Positions 1-9,291 of a stretch of 64,000 nt of DNA are shown one piece after another (position 1 is the first letter of the stretch; each line of letters begins with the position of its first letter). Location: positions 3,906,001-3,970,000 of the forward strand of contig NZ_CP130832.1 of assembly GCF_030549615.1 (NCBI RefSeq). Direction: 5' to 3'. Both the position numbers and the translations under genes were made by a program. A model generated the notes under the pieces. It did not search any database. It was not told where the DNA came from and worked only from the letters and a program-made list of their open reading frames with translations. Source of the stretch: Stenotrophomonas sp. 610A2 (GTDB lineage Bacteria; Pseudomonadota; Gammaproteobacteria; Xanthomonadales; Xanthomonadaceae).

Positions 1-1567
1 CAATCGGATCCTGCTGGTTGGTGTTGCCGATGCCGAGCACGGTCAACGGATCGGGATTACGCCAGCCGCGTTCCTTGCGCACTTCCACGCCGGCAGCGAA
101 GCCTACCCAACCTGCAGGCAGCTCGAAGATCTGTCCGCTCAGGTTGGCAGTGAAACTCTTCTGTTCGTTGCCGCCGGTATCGCGCGAGGTGTAGAGGATG
201 TAGTCGAGCACTTCGCGACTCAGATCGCCATAGCCGAGATAGTCGCCGCAGGGAATCGCTGCGCCCGGCACCGGGCTGCAGACGCTGCGGTTCAAGGTCT
301 GCTCGACACGATCAAGATTGGCGACGTTGTCCGAACCATCAACGCCGGTGTTGCGGCCCCAGTTCAAGGCCGCCGACCAGTCCCAGCCAGTGCCGAACTG
401 GCCCTTCACTCCGACCAGGCCACGGAAAGTATTCACCTCCTGCGAGAAATGGCGCGGACCGGCTTCTTCCAGGCGACGGCGCTGCAACAGCAGGTCCTGT
501 CCGGTCGGGTTGGTCGGGTGATTGGCGGCGATGTTGATCGGCCGGTACACACCCAAACCGCCCGGTGCGGCCAGCTGGTCGGATTGGCGGTTGGTGTACA
601 TCAGCTCGGTGAACACGGTGGTGTTCTCGCTGAGCTGGTTGTCACCGAACACGCTGATGCTGATGCGCTTGATCGGATTGACCGCGTTGAGCGTGGGGTT
701 GCCGTTGTAGTTGTGCTTGGCGGCCGAGTACGGTTCGTAGAAATCGCCGTTGCCGCCCAGTACCTGGTTGAAGTTGACGCGGCTGCCATCGGCCAGCAGC
801 GCGCGGCCACCCACCGTGGTGGAACTGCCCGAGCACACCAGCTTGCCGTCCACTTCGGACAGGCCGCAGGGCGCACGCGACGCCATGTTCACCGTGCCGC
901 CTTCGGCGTAGTTGATGCCGGCCATCAGCGAGCCGCGCTCGCTGGTGACGCCCCAGGCCAGGTCAACGGCGGTTTCATCACCATCGCCACGCGTGGTCTG
1001 GCCGTAGCGCACTGCCGCTTCGGCGCCGTCGAATCCCTGCTTGGTGATGATGTTGACCACGCCAGCCACCGCATCAGCGCCGTAGATGGCCGACGCGCCG
1101 TCCTTGAGCACTTCAACGCGCTCGATCAGCGCTACCGGGATCATGTTCAGATCGACCGAGCTGTTGGCGCCGGTACCGCCATTGACGATGCGGCGACCAT
1201 TGAGCAGCACCAGGGTGCGGTTGATGCCGAGGCCGCGCAGGTTGACCTGGGTGGTGCCATAGCCATTCTCGGCCCAGTAGGCATTGCTCTGGCTGCCGGC
1301 AAAACCGGCCGAGGCCGGCAGGCGCTGCAGCAGCGTGTCCACCGAAGTGGCACCGGAGCGTTCGATGGCCTGTGCGTCGATCACGCTGACCGGGCCTACG
1401 CCCGACAACTGCGCGCGCTTGATGTGGCTGCCGGTGACCTGCACGGCATCCAGCGTGCGGGCGGCTTCATTCGGGGGTTGCGCGTCCTGCGCGTTGGCGG
1501 TGTGGACGGCGGTGGCACACAGCAGCGTGCCAATGGCCGCAGCCAAGGCTTGGGGCTTCAAATACAT
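1..1567 (-). CDS. TonB-dependent receptor, N-terminal part (runs off the window)
   Basis: Outer-membrane TonB-dependent transporter; the 3' end lies outside the window, leaving about 522 codons. The ATG at 1567 is followed by a signal peptide (MYLKPQALAAAIGTLLCATA..., cleavage near TANAQ). Then comes a TonB-box-like stretch (TLDAVQVTGSHIKR) and a plug domain with the family motifs NLRGLGINRTLVLLNGRR, IERVEVLKDGASAIYGADA and VAGVVNIIT, then the first barrel strands. There is no N-terminal STN domain, so surface signalling is not expected. It lies 96 bases downstream of the CopL-like gene on the same strand and is probably co-transcribed with it. The substrate cannot be read from the sequence; a metal or metal chelate is suggested only by that neighbour. 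Confidence 0.9.
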   Translation of the reverse strand, partial: MYLKPQALAAAIGTLLCATAVHTANAQDAQPPNEAARTLDAVQVTGSHIKRAQLSGVGPVSVIDAQAIERSGATSVDTLLQRLPASAGFAGSQSNAYWAENGYGTTQVNLRGLGINRTLVLLNGRRIVNGGTGANSSVDLNMIPVALIERVEVLKDGASAIYGADAVAGVVNIITKQGFDGAEAAVRYGQTTRGDGDETAVDLAWGVTSERGSLMAGINYAEGGTVNMASRAPCGLSEVDGKLVCSGSSTTVGGRALLADGSRVNFNQVLGGNGDFYEPYSAAKHNYNGNPTLNAVNPIKRISISVFGDNQLSENTTVFTELMYTNRQSDQLAAPGGLGVYRPINIAANHPTNPTGQDLLLQRRRLEEAGPRHFSQEVNTFRGLVGVKGQFGTGWDWSAALNWGRNTGVDGSDNVANLDRVEQTLNRSVCSPVPGAAIPCGDYLGYGDLSREVLDYILYTSRDTGGNEQKSFTANLSGQIFELPAGWVGFAAGVEVRKERGWRNPDPLTVLGIGNTNQQDPI

Positions 1568-1663
1568 GTTCTCTCTCGCTGGGATTCTGTCTCGGGGCGA
1601 TAGCCGCGGTCGCGGGCGCGAGCACGGTTCACTACTACGTCGTGGTGACGCGAGAACAACCGC

Positions 1664-2101
1664 TCAGACGATGGGAGGTCGGAAGACGCGGGACAGCCTG
1701 CCCGCCGGCAATACCAGCGCCGGCAATGGCGTATCGGCAGATACCGGCGGATGCGCACCGGCGAACAACAGCGCCGTCGCGGGGGGATAGATGGTGAACA
1801 CACACAGGCATTCGCAGCCGACGCTGTCAGCGCAGCTGCAGTCATCGGCATGGCTGGAAGTCGACTTGCCAGCGTGCTCGTCGTGGCCGCTGCCAGCTGT
1901 TGCGCCCGGCGCTGCCGACGTGCGATTCACCAAATCACTTCGAACCGGATTGCAGCTGGCACTGGCCGCGCGGGTGATCCCGGCAACCGACGGAGCCCGG
2001 TCCGCATGCAGCACCATGCGCGTGCTCGCCCATGCACCGAGCACGCCTTCGACGGCGAGCACCAGCATCAGCAGCAACGGCAGCCACACACGGTAGGACA
2101 T
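1664..2101 (-). CDS. CopL-like Cys-rich metal-binding regulatory protein
   Basis: Small exported or membrane-anchored protein of 145 aa. The ATG at 2101 is preferred over an upstream start because it begins directly with a signal/anchor segment (MSYRVWLPLLLMLVLAVEG). The mature part is His/Cys-rich: SGHDEHAGK, SSHADDCSCADSVGCECLC, ending RVFRPPIV. This build (leader, His-rich middle, Cys cluster, short RPPI-type tail) resembles the CopL proteins that precede copper-resistance genes in xanthomonads. The recognition is from memory of the family pattern, so moderate. It has its own promoter (2142-2170) and precedes a TonB receptor. Alternative: another small DUF2946-like metal-responsive protein. 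Confidence 0.55.
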   Translation of the reverse strand: MSYRVWLPLLLMLVLAVEGVLGAWASTRMVLHADRAPSVAGITRAASASCNPVRSDLVNRTSAAPGATAGSGHDEHAGKSTSSHADDCSCADSVGCECLCVFTIYPPATALLFAGAHPPVSADTPLPALVLPAGRLSRVFRPPIV

Positions 2102-2125
2102 GAAGTTCCGGACAGCCTCTTTATT

Positions 2126-2135
2126 TGTATATACA
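2126..2135. promoter_or_regulatory. Perfect palindrome TGTATATACA at the predicted transcription start
   Basis: TGTATATACA is self-complementary and sits just after the -10 of the CopL-like promoter, where a repressor would block initiation. The flanks extend the symmetry imperfectly (TTGTATATACATACAA). A repressor operator is inferred; the protein is unknown. Confidence 0.35.
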
Positions 2136-2141
2136 TACAAT

Positions 2142-2170
2142 GAATAACGCGAGCAGCGAAACCTTGTCAA
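2142..2170 (-). promoter_or_regulatory. Sigma-70 promoter of the CopL-like/TonB receptor unit
   Basis: On the minus strand TTGACA (2165-2170) is separated by 17 bases from TTATTC (2142-2147). The -35 is a full consensus match and the spacing is ideal. The predicted start, near 2135, falls on the palindrome at 2126-2135. Confidence 0.6.
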
Positions 2171-2492
2171 CCGCCGTTGCTCACGTCATGGCTCCGTCCG
2201 TGGTGGCATTCCCTGCCAACAATCCGCGCAGGCCTTGCGCCAGCGTCACTCCCAGCGCACATCAGGCGATGCATGCGCGCTTCATCAAAAACAGGGGAAC
2301 AACGACTATCCTGCGACGCAGCATAGCCAGCGCGCGCGCAGCCGCCTAGCCGTGGAAGGTATGCCGTTGATGATTTTTTGTATCGACGCATGCAAGCTGG
2401 GCTAGCGATTTGAAATGCAACTTTTTGCATGAGCGTTACGCTGCCACGGCAGCGCACCCGCCCCCCCCATTCATCGCAACAGGATAGTTTTC
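2171..2492. other. Intergenic region between divergent CopL-like and gloA genes
   Basis: No convincing gene. It contains an inverted repeat ATGCAA-CTTT-TTGCAT (2415-2430) and a run of eight C (2461-2468) about 25 bases before the gloA start. A ribosome site (AGGATA) precedes gloA. I could not assign a clear -35/-10 for gloA. Confidence 0.5.
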
Positions 2493-3020
2493 ATGAGCCT
2501 TCAAACCCTTGCTCAACAGCCTGGCGTCGCTGCCCAGGTGCCGACCGAAACCAATGGCTTCGTGTTCAACCACACGATGCTGCGGGTCAAGGACATCCGC
2601 GCCTCGCTGGATTTCTACACCCGCGTGCTTGGCTTCCAGCTGATCGACCAGCGTGATTTCGCCGAGGCGCAGTTCAGCCTGTACTTCCTGGCCTATGTGC
2701 CTACCGGCGTGCAGGTGCCGCAGGACGATGCCGAGCGCCGCCTGTGGATGGCCGGCATTCCCGGTGTGCTGGAACTCACCCACAACCATGGCACCGAGAA
2801 CCAGGAAGGCCCGGTCTACCACGACGGCAACAGCGACCCGCGCGGCTTCGGCCACATCTGCGTCTCGGTGCCGGAACTGGAAGCAGCCTGTGCCCGTTTC
2901 GAGGAGCTGGGCGTGCCGTTCCAGAAGCGCCTCAGCGATGGCCGCATGAAGAGCCTGGCCTTCATCAAGGACCCGGACGGTTATTGGGTTGAGATCATTT
3001 CCAATAGCGTGCGCGCCTGA
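2493..3020 (+). CDS. gloA: Lactoylglutathione lyase (glyoxalase I)
   Basis: Converts the hemithioacetal of methylglyoxal and glutathione to S-lactoylglutathione in the cytoplasm. The protein has 175 aa with two VOC half-domains. The four metal ligands are all present: H27 (NHTMLRV), E94 (VLELTHN), H121 (GFGHICVSV) and E167 (GYWVEI). At 175 aa, longer than the roughly 135-aa E. coli enzyme, it resembles the Zn-type enzymes of Pseudomonas and eukaryotes. The N-terminal extension (MSLQTLAQQPG) fits that class. The gene is monocistronic, ended by the hairpin at 3041-3070 that it shares with the convergent peptidase gene. Confidence 0.95.
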   Translation: MSLQTLAQQPGVAAQVPTETNGFVFNHTMLRVKDIRASLDFYTRVLGFQLIDQRDFAEAQFSLYFLAYVPTGVQVPQDDAERRLWMAGIPGVLELTHNHGTENQEGPVYHDGNSDPRGFGHICVSVPELEAACARFEELGVPFQKRLSDGRMKSLAFIKDPDGYWVEIISNSVRA

Positions 3021-3040
3021 CCAGCGCATGGTCTTGAAAC

Positions 3041-3070
3041 AACAAACGCCGGCATAAGCCGGCGTTTGTT
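3041..3070. terminator. Bidirectional hairpin between gloA and the M16 gene
   Basis: A perfect 13-bp stem (3041-3053 with 3058-3070) with an ATAA loop, A-rich on one side and T-rich on the other. It can end both convergent transcripts. Confidence 0.8.
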
Positions 3071-3098
3071 GGTGTCGAACCACTTGGCAGAGATCGAC

Positions 3099-4442
3099 TT
3101 ACTTGGTGAAGGTGCCGGCCTTGACCAGCACCATCTTCTGCGGATCCACGTACTTGCGGATCACGCCATTGACCTGCTCCAGCGTCACCGACTGGATCGC
3201 CTGCGGGTAGTTGTCCAGCCATGCCAGGCCAACACCGCGCTCAACCGTGCCGATGATCGCGGCCGACATGCCGTCGGTATTGCCCAGGCCAACCTGGTAG
3301 CTGCCGACCATCGCCTGCTTGCGTGCGTCCAGCTCTTCGGCAGTGATGCCGTCCTTCCACCAGCGCTGCAGTTCGCGGCGGGTGCTGGCGATGCCCTTGT
3401 CCATCAGCTCCGGTGCAAACGTGGTGCTGATGCCCAGGCCGCCGTCCATGTAATCACTGCCCAGCAGATTGCCGCCGATGCCGTAGGTCAGGCCTTCCTT
3501 CGCCCGCACCGCCGCCATCAGGCGACCGGTGAAGCCTGAACCGAGTACGTCCACGCCCACCGTCATCGGCAGGTAGTCGGCATCGGTGTAGCGCAGGCCG
3601 GTGGCCTGGCCCAGGAACACGCTGACGCTGGCCTTGTCCTTCATCGCGATGCTGTGCTCGGCGGCCTTGGCCGGCAGCCGTGCCGGAGCATCACGCAGAT
3701 AGTCCACGCCGCCGCTCCAGCCGTTGAAGCCGTGTGCAACCGCGGTTTCAATCGCCTTGGCATCGACGTCACCGGCAAACACCAGGGTCATGTGCGCCGG
3801 GCCGTAGTACTTGGCGTGGAAGGCCTTGATCTGCTCCAGCGTTACCTGCGGCACCGCCTTGAGCATGGCTTCGCGCGGTACCGGTGCGTTGATGCTGCCG
3901 GCGGGGAAGATGCTGAGCATCATCGTCTCACGCGCCATCGTGCCCGGATTGTCGCTGGCCTGGCGCAATGCCGCTTCCAGCTGCACCTTGGCCTTGGTCA
4001 GTTCATCGGCGGTGAAGGACGGCTCACGCAGCTGCTCTGCGAGCAGGTCGAGCACGGTCGGCAGATCCTGCTTCAGGCTCTTGCCGTAGATCCCGATGCG
4101 CGCCGCGCTGGGGCTGAAAGACAACTGCGCACCGATGCCATCGAGCGTGTCGGAAATGGCGAACTTGTCGCGGCGGGTGGTGCCGGCTTCCAGCAGCATC
4201 GCGGTCAGCGTCGGCACCGCCGGGTTGTCGGCCTTGGCGGCGAGGAAGGCATCACCCAGCGGCATCGAGCCGGTGAAGGTGACCACGTCCTTGACCCCCA
4301 TCGGGTAGACGATCAGGTCAATGCCCGCGGCCTTGGCGTGCACGGCGCTGTCGGCAACACCGGCCTGGGCGGCGAATGCGGCAAGGCTGGACAGTGCAGC
4401 CAGAGCCAGCGGAATCAGTCGAATGCGTTTTGCGTTGTTCAC
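3099..4442 (-). CDS. M16 family peptidase-like protein, non-catalytic subunit
   Basis: 447 aa with signal peptide (MNNAKRIRLIPLALAALSSLAAFAAQAG), so periplasmic. Two M16 folds are recognisable, but the HXXEH zinc motif is absent: the matching stretch reads PTLTAMLLEAGT. The Arg/Tyr pair typical of the partner subunit is kept (RLMAAVRAKEGLTYGIGG). In bacterial M16B pairs such a subunit forms a heterodimer with a catalytic one, here the gene just upstream. The start is GTG at 4442 and overlaps the upstream stop as GTGA, so translation is coupled. Last gene of the FecI/FecR/TonB receptor unit. Confidence 0.88.
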   Translation of the reverse strand: MNNAKRIRLIPLALAALSSLAAFAAQAGVADSAVHAKAAGIDLIVYPMGVKDVVTFTGSMPLGDAFLAAKADNPAVPTLTAMLLEAGTTRRDKFAISDTLDGIGAQLSFSPSAARIGIYGKSLKQDLPTVLDLLAEQLREPSFTADELTKAKVQLEAALRQASDNPGTMARETMMLSIFPAGSINAPVPREAMLKAVPQVTLEQIKAFHAKYYGPAHMTLVFAGDVDAKAIETAVAHGFNGWSGGVDYLRDAPARLPAKAAEHSIAMKDKASVSVFLGQATGLRYTDADYLPMTVGVDVLGSGFTGRLMAAVRAKEGLTYGIGGNLLGSDYMDGGLGISTTFAPELMDKGIASTRRELQRWWKDGITAEELDARKQAMVGSYQVGLGNTDGMSAAIIGTVERGVGLAWLDNYPQAIQSVTLEQVNGVIRKYVDPQKMVLVKAGTFTK

Positions 4443-5794
4443 TTGCTGCTCTCCGGCACGAACCAGCCAACCGTGCTCTGCTCTGCGGTGAAATACTTGC
4501 CGGCGACGCGCTGCACGTCGGCCGGGGTGACTTTCTCAAGATCCTTCAGGGCGCTGGAATACAGGGTCCAATCACCCATCGCGATGAACTCGTTGAGCGC
4601 ATCGGCGGCCTGATCGGTGCCATCGCGGCGGTAGGCTTCCTCGGCGCGGTACGGACCAAGCACGCGCTTGATTTCCTCGACGCTGACGCCATCGCGGGCG
4701 ACCTTGGCGATCTCGTCGCGGACGATCTTCTCGATCTCTTCGTGCTTGCTGTCCGGGGCCAGCGCCACGCTCAGCATGAACAGGCTGGGATCACGCTGCT
4801 GGTACATGCCGCCGGATACCGCCACCGCCTTGCTGGTGTCCACCAGCGCACGCTGCAGGCGGGCGCTGCGGCCGCCCTGCAACACCAGCTCCAGCACGTT
4901 CAGTGCGGGAATGTCCTTGTCCAGGCCGGCCGGGGCCTTGTACGCCATCATCACCGTGCCGGTCTCACCAGCACGACGCAGCGTCACCCGACGCTCGCCC
5001 TGCTGCTCCGGTTCGGTGGTGTAGACCTCGGGAATGGCATGCGGCGAGCGCGGCACCTTGCCGAACTTCTCACCGATGCTGGCCAACACCTTGGCACTGT
5101 CGATATCGCCGACCACGGTGACGGTGGCATTGTTCGGCCAGTAGAAGGTGTCGTAGAACGCACGCAGCTTCTCGATGGACACCTTCTCGATATCGCTGCG
5201 CCAGCCGATCACCGGATGGTGGTACGGATGCGCGTTGTAGGCGGTCGCCCACATCAGCTTCATCAAGGCGCCATTGGGATTGTTCTCGTTGCGCTCGTAT
5301 TCGTTGCGCACCACGGTCATTTCGCTCTGGCGGTCCTTCTCGCGCAGCAGCAGGCCGCGCATGCGGTCGGCCTCGATGGCGATGTAACCGTCCAGCGCGG
5401 CCGGCGGCAGCGTGGCGTAGTAGTTGGTGCGATCCAGCGAAGTGGTTGCATTGAAGCCGGCACCGACGCGGTCCAGGTAGGTATCGACGTTGTTCTCGCC
5501 GTCGAAGTTGGTGCTGCCCATGAACATCAGGTGCTCGAGCAGGTGGGTGCCGCCGGTGGTACCGGTCACCTCGTTGCGCGAACCGACCCGGTAGGTCATC
5601 TGGAAGGTCACCACCGGTGCGGCGTGGTTGGGCAGCAGCAGGACGCTCAAGCCATTGGCGTCGAGCCGGTACTCGTCGATGCCATCGGCGGATTTTACGT
5701 AAGTGAAGCCATTGACCTTGACCGGCTCGGCCGAGGCAGCAGCTGCCATCAAGCCCAGCGCAAGGCCGGCGCACAACAGGCGTTGCGAAATCAT
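4439..5794 (-). CDS. M16 family zinc metallopeptidase, catalytic subunit
   Basis: 451 aa; the ATG at 5794 is chosen because a signal peptide follows at once (MISQRLLCAGLALGLMAAAASA) and AGAGAG lies upstream. The zinc site is intact: H84-L-L-E87-H88 (GGTHLLEHLMFMG) and distal ligand E165 (VRNEYERNE), the usual inverzincin spacing. Expected to act in the periplasm on short to medium unfolded peptides, in a clamshell with the neighbouring inactive subunit. The gap to the upstream DsbD-like gene is 55 bases. Alternative roles such as maturation of a surface peptide are possible; no substrate can be read from the sequence. Confidence 0.92.
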   Translation of the reverse strand: MISQRLLCAGLALGLMAAAASAEPVKVNGFTYVKSADGIDEYRLDANGLSVLLLPNHAAPVVTFQMTYRVGSRNEVTGTTGGTHLLEHLMFMGSTNFDGENNVDTYLDRVGAGFNATTSLDRTNYYATLPPAALDGYIAIEADRMRGLLLREKDRQSEMTVVRNEYERNENNPNGALMKLMWATAYNAHPYHHPVIGWRSDIEKVSIEKLRAFYDTFYWPNNATVTVVGDIDSAKVLASIGEKFGKVPRSPHAIPEVYTTEPEQQGERRVTLRRAGETGTVMMAYKAPAGLDKDIPALNVLELVLQGGRSARLQRALVDTSKAVAVSGGMYQQRDPSLFMLSVALAPDSKHEEIEKIVRDEIAKVARDGVSVEEIKRVLGPYRAEEAYRRDGTDQAADALNEFIAMGDWTLYSSALKDLEKVTPADVQRVAGKYFTAEQSTVGWFVPESSK

Positions 5795-5849
5795 GCGTTG
5801 CGTTCTCTCTAGATGCGCCCGGAGGCGCGGGGAAAGTCGGGGCGGGAGT

Positions 5850-7970
5850 TCAATCCCGTCCTGGTGGGGTAGCGTTGTCCAGCGCGGAGAGCACGATCTC
5901 CGGCGTGAGTACCTCGGGCAGTTCGCGCGGCGGGCCGCCACCGGCCGGATAGGCCAGGTTGAACGGCACCGCGCTGCGGTTCCAACGTTCCAGCTCGGCG
6001 GTGATCAGTGGATCGGCATTGGTCCAGTCGGCCTTCAACGCGACCACCTCGTTGTCGCGGAAATAGTCGTTCACCCGTGCCGCGGCGAACACCACCTTCT
6101 TGTTGACCTGGCAGGTAGCGCACCAGCGCGCAGTGAAATCGACGTAGATCGGGCGACCTTCGGCCTGCAGCTTCTGCACGCGTTCGCTGCTCCAGGTTTC
6201 CCATTGCAGCGCCTCAGGTGCCGCTGCACGCGGCCAGCCAAACAGCACCGCCGCAGCCAACACCAGCACGCCGGCAACCGCACTGAGCTTTGCGCGGCTA
6301 CCGCGTGCACCGGGACGGGTGCCGCGGCCGTACAGCCACAGACCGAAACCCAGCAGTGACAATGCGAGCAAGGCATTGAGCAGGGCCGCTTCGTGCAACT
6401 GCCCGGCCAGCACCCACAGCAGGTAGCCGACGGTGGCATACAGCGGGAAGGCCATCAGCTGCTTGAAGGTTTCCATCCACGCGCCCGGGCGCGGCAACAG
6501 TTTGACCAGCGACGGGAATACCGACAGCAGCAGGTACGGCAGCGCCAGCCCCAGCGCGATCGCAGTGAACACCACGAACGACTGTGCCGTTGGCAAGGCC
6601 AGCGCTGCACCCAGCGCAGGTGCCAGGAACGGTGCACTGCACGGTGTTGCCACCACGGTGGCGAGCATGCCGCTGAAGAAGCTGCCGGTTACGCCGCTGC
6701 GCGACTGCAGGCCCGAGCCAACACTGGTGGCACGCATGCCAACCTCGAACACGCCGCTGAGGTTCATCGCGAAGGCCAGCATCACCAGCGCCAGCACGAA
6801 CACGAACGACGCCGACTGCAGCTGGAAGCCCCAGCCCAGTTGCTGCCCGCCTTCGCGCAACACCGCCAGCACGCCGGCCAATGCCCAGAACGACAACAGC
6901 ACGCCAGCGGTGAACGACAGCGCATGCAGGCTGACCTTGCGCCTGTCGTTACCCGCCTGCTCGATGAAACCAACCACCTTCAGGCCAAGCACCGGGAACA
7001 CGCAGGGCATCAGGTTGAGGATCAGCCCGCCGAGCACTGCGAACAGCAACACCAACAGCGACAACTGCGCGCCATCATTGCCTGTGGCCGAAGCCGGTAC
7101 CGCAGCCAGGTCGGCCGTGCCGACCAAGGCAGTCGCCTCGGCCTCGGCCACGAACGGCAACTCGATGCTGACACCACGGTAGACGCCCTGTGCATCGGTA
7201 TAGGCCAGCACGCCGCGCAGCGCCGCATCGGCCGGCATGGTCTCGGCCGGGTCCAGCGGCAGCTTCAGCAAGGCGCGTGCACCGCGATTGCCGATGGTCT
7301 GCGGCACCTTGTAGGAAACGAATTCGTCGGCCGGGAAGAAGTGCAATTCGGCGATATCGGCCGGTGCAGCCACGCGCAGGGTCAGGTCGCCCTGCTCGCG
7401 GGTCGCCGCCAGCTGCCAGCCTTCGCTGGAGCTCGGCATCGGCAATGCCGCCAGCGCCGTCTGCACATCGGCATCGGGCTCTGGCGGATCCGCGCTGACC
7501 GGCACACTCAAACTGACTGTCGCCTTGCCCGGGATGCACACGGTCTCGCACATCAGCCAGCGTGCCTGCGCCTTCAGCTCGACCGCACTACCCGGCTTCA
7601 GGTCAGCCGGGGCGATCAGCCGCACCGGCAGATACGACAGGCCTTCGTAACCGTGGCCGGTGATGTTGCCTTCGCGGTCGCGGACCAGAATTGGTGTTGG
7701 CCACTGGATCGCCTCGGCGGTCCAGCCCGGCGGCAGCTCCCACATCAACTTGGTCGGCAGGCCGGTACCGGCGTTCTTCCAGAAGCTGTGCCAATGCGGA
7801 TCGTGCTGCATGCGCAGGGCCAGTTGCAGCGGCTGCCCAGGCTGCACCGAGCGCTGCGCAGTTACCAGCTCGGCCTGCACCTGCGCCAGCACGCTGCCAG
7901 GCAGCAGCACGCCGAGCAGCAGCAATGCACTCAGCGCGGCGCGGCGGATGACATCAACGTGCAGGCGCAT
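5850..7970 (-). CDS. ScsB/DsbD-like thiol:disulfide interchange protein
   Basis: 706 aa from the ATG at 7970, which overlaps the end of the TlpA-like gene by 17 bases. Order of parts: signal peptide; N-terminal periplasmic domain with a C-x3-C pair (WLMCETVCIPGKA) as in ScsB-type proteins; about eight membrane spans with the two conserved Cys (NLMPCVFPVLG and VATPCSAPFLAP); C-terminal periplasmic thioredoxin domain with C617-A-T-C620 (ARWCATCQVNK). The family carries electrons from cytoplasmic thioredoxin to periplasmic thiol proteins. The likely partner is the co-operonic TlpA-like lipoprotein. The reductive role is inferred from the family; the choice of ScsB over classical DsbD rests on the N-terminal Cys pattern. 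Confidence 0.9.
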   Translation of the reverse strand: MRLHVDVIRRAALSALLLLGVLLPGSVLAQVQAELVTAQRSVQPGQPLQLALRMQHDPHWHSFWKNAGTGLPTKLMWELPPGWTAEAIQWPTPILVRDREGNITGHGYEGLSYLPVRLIAPADLKPGSAVELKAQARWLMCETVCIPGKATVSLSVPVSADPPEPDADVQTALAALPMPSSSEGWQLAATREQGDLTLRVAAPADIAELHFFPADEFVSYKVPQTIGNRGARALLKLPLDPAETMPADAALRGVLAYTDAQGVYRGVSIELPFVAEAEATALVGTADLAAVPASATGNDGAQLSLLVLLFAVLGGLILNLMPCVFPVLGLKVVGFIEQAGNDRRKVSLHALSFTAGVLLSFWALAGVLAVLREGGQQLGWGFQLQSASFVFVLALVMLAFAMNLSGVFEVGMRATSVGSGLQSRSGVTGSFFSGMLATVVATPCSAPFLAPALGAALALPTAQSFVVFTAIALGLALPYLLLSVFPSLVKLLPRPGAWMETFKQLMAFPLYATVGYLLWVLAGQLHEAALLNALLALSLLGFGLWLYGRGTRPGARGSRAKLSAVAGVLVLAAAVLFGWPRAAAPEALQWETWSSERVQKLQAEGRPIYVDFTARWCATCQVNKKVVFAAARVNDYFRDNEVVALKADWTNADPLITAELERWNRSAVPFNLAYPAGGGPPRELPEVLTPEIVLSALDNATPPGRD

Positions 7971-9213
7971 CTTCAACCTTCTTGATCTGCGCGCGCACTG
8001 CACGCTCGACGTCCCACTCGCGCATGCCGACGCCGACGATGGTGCCGTCACCGGCGATCAGGTAGTTCTGCGGCAACTGCACCACGCCATAGGTCTGCGC
8101 GGCATTGTCCTCGAAGCCCGGCGCCTGCAGGTTGATCCACGGCAGATCATTGCTGCCGCCCTCTTCCTGCATGGCCTTGGTCCAGTCCGCCTTGTCTTCA
8201 TCCAGTGACACGGCGTAGATCTCGAAGCCGTGTGCATGGAACTCGCGGTAGACCTTCAGCAGATGCGGGAACTCGCCACGGCACGGGCCACACCAGGACG
8301 CCCAGAAATCGAGCAGCACCAGCTTGTTGCGCGCCAGCACCTCGGACAGCTTGACCACCTTGCCGTCCACGCCGACCGCTTCGATGTCGGCATAAGGCTT
8401 GCCCGGGCCGAACTTCTCGGCCAGTTGCTGGGTCTTGGCGTAGTCGGCGGCCGCCTGCTCCATCTGCACGATCAAGGGATGCGCGCCGAGCTCCTGCTTG
8501 TAGCTGGCCAGCAGCTGCGCACGACGGGCCACGTCGTAGCGCTTCCAATCGTAGTTTTCGCTCAGCACCAACAGCTTGAGCAGCGTCGGCTCGGCACCGT
8601 CGAGGATGACCGCGTCGTAGTCGTTCCTGACTTTGGCCAGGGCAGCGAACGGCGCAGCCACCGAATCGCGCGCAGCCTTCATCGCCGCTTCGTCGTTTTC
8701 ATCGACGCCGTCGAAGGCCTTGTGGTTGGCTTCGCGGTTGGCATTGTAGGCGGCCACGTAAGCTGGATCTTCCAGATAGCCGTAAACCCGCTCGGTCAGA
8801 ATGCCGCCCTTGGCCACCGGGCCCAGCGCGCCGGCTCCGATGCGCAGCTCGCCCGGCTCCAGCACCAGCTTCACCGAGCCTTGATTACCCACCATCAGTA
8901 CCGCCGGTACGGCCTGCTTGACCTCACCACTGAGAACGAAGGCGCCGCCCTGCGCGGTGGCCGTGGCCACCGGCTCAACATGCAGCGGGTCGGTCGCCGC
9001 CGACGGCACCAGCAGCTTGAGCTCGGTGCCATCTGCCAGCCCCGGCAGCGTGCCGCGGATGCTGTACGCACCGCTGCTTGCGGGCGCGGCGGCGGCGTCC
9101 AGGCCTGGAGCGGCAGGCGGGGATTGCGATTGGCTGCAGGCAGTGAGGCCGAGTGCAGCAACGACCGCGCTGGCCAGCAGGCAGGCGCGCAGGGTGTTGG
9201 CGATGGATTTCAT
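7954..9213 (-). CDS. TlpA-like thioredoxin-fold lipoprotein with DUF4369-like N domain
   Basis: 419 aa. A lipoprotein signal peptide ends in the lipobox LTAC (acylated C26). Residues about 48-130 resemble the DUF4369 beta domain (YSIRGTLPGLADGTELKLLV), followed by a helical linker. The C-terminal TlpA/ResA domain has the active site W-C308-G-P-C311 (LLDFWASWCGPCRGEF). Such proteins reduce or isomerise disulfides at the membrane. The DUF4369 + TlpA combination is, from general knowledge, most familiar in Bacteroidetes nutrient operons. It lies between the TonB receptor (78-base gap) and the ScsB/DsbD-like gene (overlap), which suggests the latter keeps it reduced. Confidence 0.88.
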   Translation of the reverse strand: MKSIANTLRACLLASAVVAALGLTACSQSQSPPAAPGLDAAAAPASSGAYSIRGTLPGLADGTELKLLVPSAATDPLHVEPVATATAQGGAFVLSGEVKQAVPAVLMVGNQGSVKLVLEPGELRIGAGALGPVAKGGILTERVYGYLEDPAYVAAYNANREANHKAFDGVDENDEAAMKAARDSVAAPFAALAKVRNDYDAVILDGAEPTLLKLLVLSENYDWKRYDVARRAQLLASYKQELGAHPLIVQMEQAAADYAKTQQLAEKFGPGKPYADIEAVGVDGKVVKLSEVLARNKLVLLDFWASWCGPCRGEFPHLLKVYREFHAHGFEIYAVSLDEDKADWTKAMQEEGGSNDLPWINLQAPGFEDNAAQTYGVVQLPQNYLIAGDGTIVGVGMREWDVERAVRAQIKKVEDAPAR

Positions 9214-9291
9214 GTATTTCCTTGCAATGGATGCAGCGCGCCGCCGACGAGGGATCGGCGCGCCGCGTTGTTACGGAGCAACTGCTTGGCG

